A stretch of 38,561 nucleotides of DNA, taken from contig CAIXFB010000301.1 in assembly GCA_903918595.1 (NCBI GenBank), forward strand, positions 1-38,561. Reading direction: 5' to 3'. The notes under the pieces were generated by a model. That model made no database searches. It saw only the letters and a program-made list of their open reading frames with translations, and had not been told where the DNA came from. Origin of the DNA: an uncultured Actinomycetes bacterium (GTDB lineage Bacteria; Actinomycetota; Actinomycetes; S36-B12). Positions within the stretch are counted from its first letter, which is position 1, and the number at the start of each line of letters is the position of its first letter. This document shows positions 34,039 to 38,561 of the stretch, piece by piece. The position numbers were made by a program, and so were the translations under genes.

Positions 34039-34711
34039 GTATGAAGTCAAGGGTCACAAGTTTTCCAGCCATTCTGTGGTTCTTCAGGAGGTGGGCGAGG
34101 GAGGTGGGAGAAAATTGCTCGATGTTGGCTGCGCTGATGGTCAAATGTCAGAGCGCTTTGCGGATCAAGGGTGGAACGTGTTCGGGATAGAGCCTCACTC
34201 GACAGATGCTGTTCGAGCTCGTGAGCGAGGGATAGCTGTAATGCAGTTGTCTCTAGAAGAAGCACTAGACGAGTTGGGTGGGAAATTCTCCGCCATAATC
34301 CTTGCAGATGTGTTGGAGCATTTTTCGGACCCTTGGACCCAACTTGAACGTCTTACTCAGCTTCTAGAGCCTGATGGTTTGGTAATCATTTCGATCCCGA
34401 ACATCGCACATTTGGTTCCCCGCGCTCGACTGCTCGCAGGTAAATTCGAGTATGAAGAACGAGGCATCATGGACCGCACTCACTTACGTTTTTTCACCCG
34501 AGGTTCGGCTCTGACTATGGTTACAGAGAGCGGATTAGATTGTGTAAAACTGATTGTTACTCCGACTCCTCTGGAGTTAGTGTTTCCAAAAATCCTCAAT
34601 AGTCCGCTTGGTCGCCGTACATTGTCGATAAATGCCAGATTATCGAGGGCTGCTCCCAAGTTATTCGGGTATCAATTCGTCATGGTGTGCCGATCAAAAA
34701 ACTATGAATAA
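34031..34711 (+). CDS. Class I SAM-dependent methyltransferase
   Basis: The protein has 226 residues from GTG 34031. Motif I is RKLLDVGCADGQMSERFADQ, the acidic strand is FGIEPHS, motif II/III is FSAIILADVLEHFSDPW (with the common D-V-L-E-H) and LEPDGLVIISIPNIAH follows. The region LRFFTRGSALTMVTESGLD matches the cap of UbiG/Methyltransf_11-23-type enzymes found in glycan clusters. It likely methylates a sugar or lipid-linked glycan. GTG 34031 is preferred to GTG 34013 because AGGAGG lies about 7 bases upstream of it. It overlaps the GT2 gene by 8 bases, so it is co-translated. Confidence 0.87.
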   Translation: MVRYEVKGHKFSSHSVVLQEVGEGGGRKLLDVGCADGQMSERFADQGWNVFGIEPHSTDAVRARERGIAVMQLSLEEALDELGGKFSAIILADVLEHFSDPWTQLERLTQLLEPDGLVIISIPNIAHLVPRARLLAGKFEYEERGIMDRTHLRFFTRGSALTMVTESGLDCVKLIVTPTPLELVFPKILNSPLGRRTLSINARLSRAAPKLFGYQFVMVCRSKNYE

Positions 34712-34812
34712 ACTTTCAAAGGATATTGAGCCAAGTTTTGTGTTGACGTTAGCAAGAATTAACAAGGCCTGTTCCAACCCACAGTATTGGCACGGTTAAA
34801 GGAGCTGATGGA

Positions 34813-35952
34813 TTGAGTCGACTAATGATTGTGCAACCGTATATCCCTGCTTACAGGGTTTCCTTTTTCCAGGGTTTGCGCGAGGAACTTGCTAATTCTG
34901 GTATCGATTTGAAAATAGTAGCCGCAAGGCCCACGGGCGCAGCAAAAGCACGGAAGGATGAAGCCGGATCGAGAGTCGTTGATGGTTACCTTACTCAACG
35001 GTCGGCCACTTTTGCGGGTAAATCTACGAGTCTCCGGTTTATTGGTAACTCCATACGTCACTATCGTCCCAACCTCATTATTGTCGAGCAAGCGGTGAAA
35101 AATCTGGAGATCTATCCGCTGATGGTCAGGCATCGCCTTGGAAAGTCAGCTCCTATTGGCATGTGGGGTCAAGGAAAGACTTTCTCATCGCAACAGCACA
35201 GGGTTATTAGTGCTGCGAAGGACTGGATCACAGTACATAATGACTGGTTCTTTGCGTACACTGAGGAAGGCGCGAACTACCTAGTTAGTCGTGGATATGA
35301 CACGAAGCGCATTACAGTTCTTCAAAACACAATTGATACCCGAGAACTTCTAGCAGATCTGCGCGAAGTTGGTGACGAAGAAGTTCAAGCTTTCCATCAT
35401 CGCCACCAATTAGTCAAAGGTAAAACAGCAATATTCATAGGCGCTGTCGACCCGTCAAAAGGTATTGAATTTTTACTTGAGTCGGCACGAATAGTGCAAA
35501 GGGAGATCCCTGAATTCAAATTGCTAATCGTTGGAAATGGCGTAAGTACTGACTTGGTCCGGCAGGCTGAGTCTGCCGGCGATCCGATTATTTATTTGGG
35601 AAGGCTCGAAGGAAGCTTGAAGGCTCTTGCCCTTCGTGCCTCTGATTTTATGATGATTCCGCAGTGGGTTGGCCTAGTTGCAGTGGACTCTCTAGTGGCG
35701 GGGTGTCCGATTGTCACTTCGGACCATCCAACGCACTCGCCAGAATTCAGTTATTTAGAAAACCGCCGTAATTCAATCGTTGTTCCGCATGATGATGTGG
35801 CATATTCAGGTGCCGTGATTGCACTCATCAGGGACCCTTCAATGTTGCTAACTTTGCAGGATAGGGCCGCTCTTGATTCCGCAAATTTCACTATGGAACA
35901 GATGATTGACAATTTCGCGAGTGGGGTGCGAAACTGGCTCTCTTCAAAATGA
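34813..35952 (+). CDS. Glycosyltransferase family 4-like (GT-B)
   Basis: This 379-residue protein opens RLMIVQPYIPAYRVSFFQGL, a common start of GT4 proteins, followed by the Rossmann-like acceptor domain with LIIVEQAVKNLEIYPLM and FFAYTEEGANYLVSRGYD. The donor domain has TAIFIGAVDPSKGIEFLLES, KLLIVGNGVSTDLV, YLGRLEGSLKALALRAS and MMIPQWVGLVAVDSLVAGCP. In the last the usual E-x(7)-E is replaced by G-L-V-A-V-D-S, still in the expected place. It transfers an unknown sugar, probably to the repeat unit. TTG 34813 has AGGAG 8 bases upstream; ATG 34825 is an alternative. Confidence 0.87.
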   Translation: MSRLMIVQPYIPAYRVSFFQGLREELANSGIDLKIVAARPTGAAKARKDEAGSRVVDGYLTQRSATFAGKSTSLRFIGNSIRHYRPNLIIVEQAVKNLEIYPLMVRHRLGKSAPIGMWGQGKTFSSQQHRVISAAKDWITVHNDWFFAYTEEGANYLVSRGYDTKRITVLQNTIDTRELLADLREVGDEEVQAFHHRHQLVKGKTAIFIGAVDPSKGIEFLLESARIVQREIPEFKLLIVGNGVSTDLVRQAESAGDPIIYLGRLEGSLKALALRASDFMMIPQWVGLVAVDSLVAGCPIVTSDHPTHSPEFSYLENRRNSIVVPHDDVAYSGAVIALIRDPSMLLTLQDRAALDSANFTMEQMIDNFASGVRNWLSSK

Positions 35953-35982
35953 ATTGCTGCAGAGACTGTTAGGTGCTTTAGA

Positions 35983-35988
35983 TATGCT
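35983..35988 (+). promoter_or_regulatory. Candidate -10 element for leaderless methyltransferase gene
   Basis: TATGCT (fits TANNNT) ends 6 bases before ATG 35995. No ribosome site precedes the ATG and no well-placed -35 is obvious. Same geometry as at 17955, 25299 and 31854. Confidence 0.35.
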
Positions 35989-35994
35989 TAAGTT

Positions 35995-36672
35995 ATGAGC
36001 ACGTCATTACGTTCAACTATCAGTATGGTTCTCACGCGGTTGAATCAACCAATCGGAAGATATAAGTTCAAGAAGGCACTAGAAAAGGCGCAGGAACCGC
36101 TTCGCATCGAGATAGGCGCATGGACTACCCGCCGTGAGGGCTGGATTTCTACGGATGTGCATTGGCGCAGTCAGACATATCTTGACGCCACTCGTAAATG
36201 GCCGGTCGCTGACAACTCAGTCGATTACATATATGCCGATAACGTGGTAGAGCACCTCACACTCGAACAAAATCGTTTCTTTTTTGAAGAGTCGCAGAGG
36301 GTTTTGAGACCTGATGGCCGTATTCGCTTAGTCACTCCTGACATAAGTGCGCTAGCGAGGCTTTACCTAGCTAGTCCTGAGGATGCAAGGCCTCTTCGAG
36401 ATGAACTATTACGGGAAGGCTATTCAATTCACCATCAAGTAGATCTACTGCGTTTTGCTTTTCAAGATGATGGTCATCATGAGGGCTATCTCTGGGATTT
36501 AGGCTCTCTTTCGGATGAATTGCTGCGTGCTGGACTCACTGGAGTGAGTGTCCATGAAGCAGGCTCGAGCCTTTATCAAGAGCTTAGTGGGCTGGAGGCT
36601 AGAGTTGGGACTCCGGTAGCAAACATATGCATAGTCGTCGAAGCCATGAAGCCACCTTCGATTTTGAAGTAG
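35995..36672 (+). CDS. Predicted SAM-dependent methyltransferase-like protein
   Basis: This 225-residue protein shows PLRIEIGAWTTRREGWISTDV at the position of motif I, then DNSVDYIYADNVVEHLTLEQ (the V-x-EH element) and RVLRPDGRIRLVTPDI (post-motif III), as in COG4627/Methyltransf_11-like proteins. The glycine-rich loop is reduced (EIGAWTTRREGW), a feature of this subgroup, so SAM binding may be weak or altered. A later block HHQVDLLRFAFQDDGHHEGY is also typical of the subgroup. It is the last gene of the plus-strand run and probably modifies a sugar or end group. The candidate leaderless start is at ATG 35995. An AT-rich stretch with T-runs follows the stop (36675-36700). Confidence 0.75.
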   Translation: MSTSLRSTISMVLTRLNQPIGRYKFKKALEKAQEPLRIEIGAWTTRREGWISTDVHWRSQTYLDATRKWPVADNSVDYIYADNVVEHLTLEQNRFFFEESQRVLRPDGRIRLVTPDISALARLYLASPEDARPLRDELLREGYSIHHQVDLLRFAFQDDGHHEGYLWDLGSLSDELLRAGLTGVSVHEAGSSLYQELSGLEARVGTPVANICIVVEAMKPPSILK

Positions 36673-36885
36673 TATTTTTTGCACTTCAGATTTTTTAGGT
36701 TCAGGATTATTTCCTGCGCTTTGAGCCCCTTGATTTGACAAGTGTCAGCTGCCGCTCGCGTAAGAAATCCATAGCCATTCTTTTCTTTGGCCGGATTACG
36801 ATTAATGGCACCGAACCTCAAAAGATCCCCATGGCTGTTACTTCTCAACCAGGGCGCGTAGACCTCATCGACATTTCATTTATCA

Positions 36886-38256
36886 TCATCCGAGTTCTAC
36901 CAGTACGACCTGGCTCCTTTCGCAAATGATTTGCTTGGGGATTTGTTCGGGCAAAGAGCTACCGCGCAAGAGAATCAAATGGGTTGTGTTTACATCCCGC
37001 TCGCCTCTTGAAAGAGTGGAATCTAAGTGGACGATGCCAGACCATTCAGGATTATTGATCCGGGTGTTTTCCGCAATCCTGATTGGACCTTCTTCGGAAC
37101 TAGTGACGTACAACCAATTGCCAAGGATTTCAGTTTGGCTGTTGGGAACTTGAGCCAGACATTCACTCGCATGAAGCATTAATGAATTCGTATTCAAAAC
37201 AAAAGTGAGGCTCGCTTTTAGTATCCAGACGGCGATTAAAACTGGAACTATGAACCCGATTGCCAGAGTTCGTAAGCGTATATTTTGTGGATTTGTCAAA
37301 ACACTTGCAATTAGAAGTCCGAGAAGAAATGAAATTGGACCCATGTAGTAGGCCGTGAACCCCCAGGGGATCATTTGAACGTAATACCCGATTGCCGCGA
37401 ATGCGAAAATAGGGAAGTCCTTGCCCCGGGCTATTGGGGTTTGAGTCACCAGCAGCCACCACAAGGCTGCAATCAAGATTGCTCCATTGACTGGTTCCAA
37501 GATGCTAGATGCCCGGTTCCAAAATTCAGGGTCAAAAACATTAATGTCGTACCGTCCGGCATATGTGCCACTTCTAGACCACAAGAAATTTATGAGGAGG
37601 GTGGCTGCTCCTAGCCCAGCGCTGCTTAACGCGAGTTTACGTCTACCCTCTGTCCAGAGGACGATTGAATAGCCAAAAAGTATCCAGAGGAAGGGTCCCT
37701 TGAACCAAGCAGCAAGAAGCCAGAAAACTAGCCGAGATATTCGACCGTTGACCATAAGGCCCAAGGAGATGAGGGTTATACCGCCAACTTCTTGAATGGA
37801 GAGTAAAAGTAGCCCCTGATACAGAGTGCCTGCAGATATGAGGAGGATGATAAATATCATTCCAAGAAGGGGAAGTCTGGCTCCGTTGCGACGGAAATAC
37901 ACGAGTGGCCCGAGAATAATGCTGATCACCATGATTAATCGAATGAGGTGCGCAAGGTCAACAGGTAGTCCGTAAAGGAGAGGTGGGTACACCCAAGCTA
38001 AGGGACGGAAGACGCCACCCGCGAGGTCTCCTGATGCAAGTTCATTAATGCGCACGAGGATTCCCCGAATTACGCCTTGAGACTCAAAGAGGTCCTTCAT
38101 GGCAAGTACTTGACCGGGATCATCAACAGGTGACCATTGCCAGGGAATGCGCATCCAAAATATCATCAAGAAAATTGAAACTGCTCCCACGGAAATCCAG
38201 AAGAGCCGACCGCCTACTAACTTTTCCGAATTATGGGAATGGTTAGAGGTATTCAC
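36886..38256 (-). CDS. Polytopic membrane protein of polysaccharide locus, function unknown
   Basis: From GTG 38256 this is a 456-residue protein with about ten membrane segments, beginning LFWISVGAVSIFLMIFWMRI. A first extracytoplasmic loop contains WQWSPVDDPGQVLAMKDLFE and RPLAWVYPPLLYGL, and a C-terminal soluble domain of about 110 residues contains NTTHLILLRGSSLPEQ. An acidic pair (DD) in the first loop is reminiscent of GT-C enzymes, but no family was firmly recognised. GTG 38256 is preferred to TTG 38298 because AGGA lies 6 bases upstream and it removes a hydrophilic extension. It faces the preceding methyltransferase tail-to-tail across about 210 AT-rich bases without a gene. Confidence 0.75.
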   Translation of the reverse strand: MNTSNHSHNSEKLVGGRLFWISVGAVSIFLMIFWMRIPWQWSPVDDPGQVLAMKDLFESQGVIRGILVRINELASGDLAGGVFRPLAWVYPPLLYGLPVDLAHLIRLIMVISIILGPLVYFRRNGARLPLLGMIFIILLISAGTLYQGLLLLSIQEVGGITLISLGLMVNGRISRLVFWLLAAWFKGPFLWILFGYSIVLWTEGRRKLALSSAGLGAATLLINFLWSRSGTYAGRYDINVFDPEFWNRASSILEPVNGAILIAALWWLLVTQTPIARGKDFPIFAFAAIGYYVQMIPWGFTAYYMGPISFLLGLLIASVLTNPQNIRLRTLAIGFIVPVLIAVWILKASLTFVLNTNSLMLHASECLAQVPNSQTEILGNWLYVTSSEEGPIRIAENTRINNPEWSGIVHLDSTLSRGERDVNTTHLILLRGSSLPEQIPKQIICERSQVVLVELG

Positions 38257-38393
38257 TAAATGTCCTATCGAATTGGAGAGCAGTGAATCGAACCACAATA
38301 GATTGAGAGTGTACCTGACATGACTCCTTGTGGCGGGTTCACCTGATTTGAGAGTCTCAGTTCACCCATTTAGGTTGGGAAGGCTCGGTTGTT

Positions 38394-38561
38394 ATGGCTT
38401 GTCGAAGAAATCAATCGCCAGCGGAGACTGTCCAGCTTTTACAGCGCTTTGATGAGGTTCTGGATCAAGGTGTCAAGGTATAGCGCGCATGCAGGGAAAT
38501 CGACGCTAGTGCCCCGCGTACTACAAGTGGCGGAGACGCTACGACGGGATGAGTATGAACC
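38394..38561 (+). pseudogene. Partial, broken IS3-type orfA (third IS relic), cut by window end
   Basis: ATG 38394, preceded by GGGAAGG, reads RRNQSPAETVQLLQRFDEVL and DQGVKV, then TAG at 38481-38483, then ACREIDAS. A one-base shift later the sequence continues YYKWRRRYDGMSMN. This is the helix-turn-helix protein of IS3-type elements whose orfA has the pattern TPEQ-x-V-x-x-LR...VCREL...TYYRWR-x-x-YGGM. It differs from the MPKAFP-type orfA at 8377-8661, so it is another IS lineage. The rest of the element lies beyond the window. Confidence 0.72.

Noticed and set aside
1-38561. CRISPR arrays, tRNA/rRNA genes, toxin-antitoxin or phage-defence modules
   Set aside because: No spaced direct repeats, no cloverleaf-like sequences and no recognisable defence proteins were seen on either strand.

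Overview
This 38.6 kb window is a surface-polysaccharide (capsule or exopolysaccharide) biosynthesis island on a bacterial chromosome. Frequent GTG/TTG starts, several starts that look leaderless, the GT-C-type membrane proteins and the IS3-family relics suggest an actinobacterium of moderate GC content (perhaps Microbacteriaceae-like). That placement is inference; no rRNA, tRNA or housekeeping marker is present. Nearly every recognisable gene is a glycosyltransferase, nucleotide-sugar enzyme, methyltransferase, polymerase/ligase, lipid-carrier initiating enzyme or ABC exporter.

Layout. 1-3930: a 5'-truncated multi-spanning membrane protein, an O-antigen ligase/polymerase-like protein and a polyprenyl-phosphate sugar-1-phosphate transferase that would start repeat-unit assembly. 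3927-7298: a PglK/MsbA-type ABC exporter and a frameshifted membrane protein. 7299-8934: a nonsense-riddled IS3-family element with intact inverted repeats, flanked by stumps of two unrelated genes. 8959-12287: a deoxysugar module: GT11 fucosyltransferase-like protein, GDP-fucose-synthase-like epimerase/reductase and a ColD-like PLP dehydratase with His instead of the usual Lys. 13241-18686: GT4, a second ABC exporter paralogous to the first, a GT2-like protein and a nucleotidyltransferase. 18771-19504: a very decayed second IS3 relic. 19505-24327: a methyltransferase, a broken sugar O-methyltransferase, a GT10 fucosyltransferase-like protein, a frameshifted GT-like gene and an RmlD-like pseudogene. 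24334-36672: GT2, methyltransferase, AsnB-type amidotransferase with a CapD-like dehydratase (minus strand), then a plus-strand run of nucleotidyltransferase, SDR, GT4, membrane protein, GT2, methyltransferase, GT4 and methyltransferase. 36886-38561: another polytopic membrane protein and the start of a third IS3-type orfA relic, cut by the window end.

How it fits together (inference): the initiating transferase loads a sugar phosphate on undecaprenyl phosphate, the GT2/GT4/GT10/GT11 enzymes extend it, methyltransferases and the AsnB-type enzyme decorate it, a PglK-like ABC protein flips the lipid-linked unit (no Wzx flippase is recognisable) and the Wzy/WaaL-like protein polymerises or ligates it. 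The most distinctive part is the possible GDP-colitose-type (3,6-dideoxyhexose) module with GT10 and GT11 transferases. The island is also eroding: at least five non-IS genes and three IS3 relics carry frameshifts, nonsense codons or truncations.
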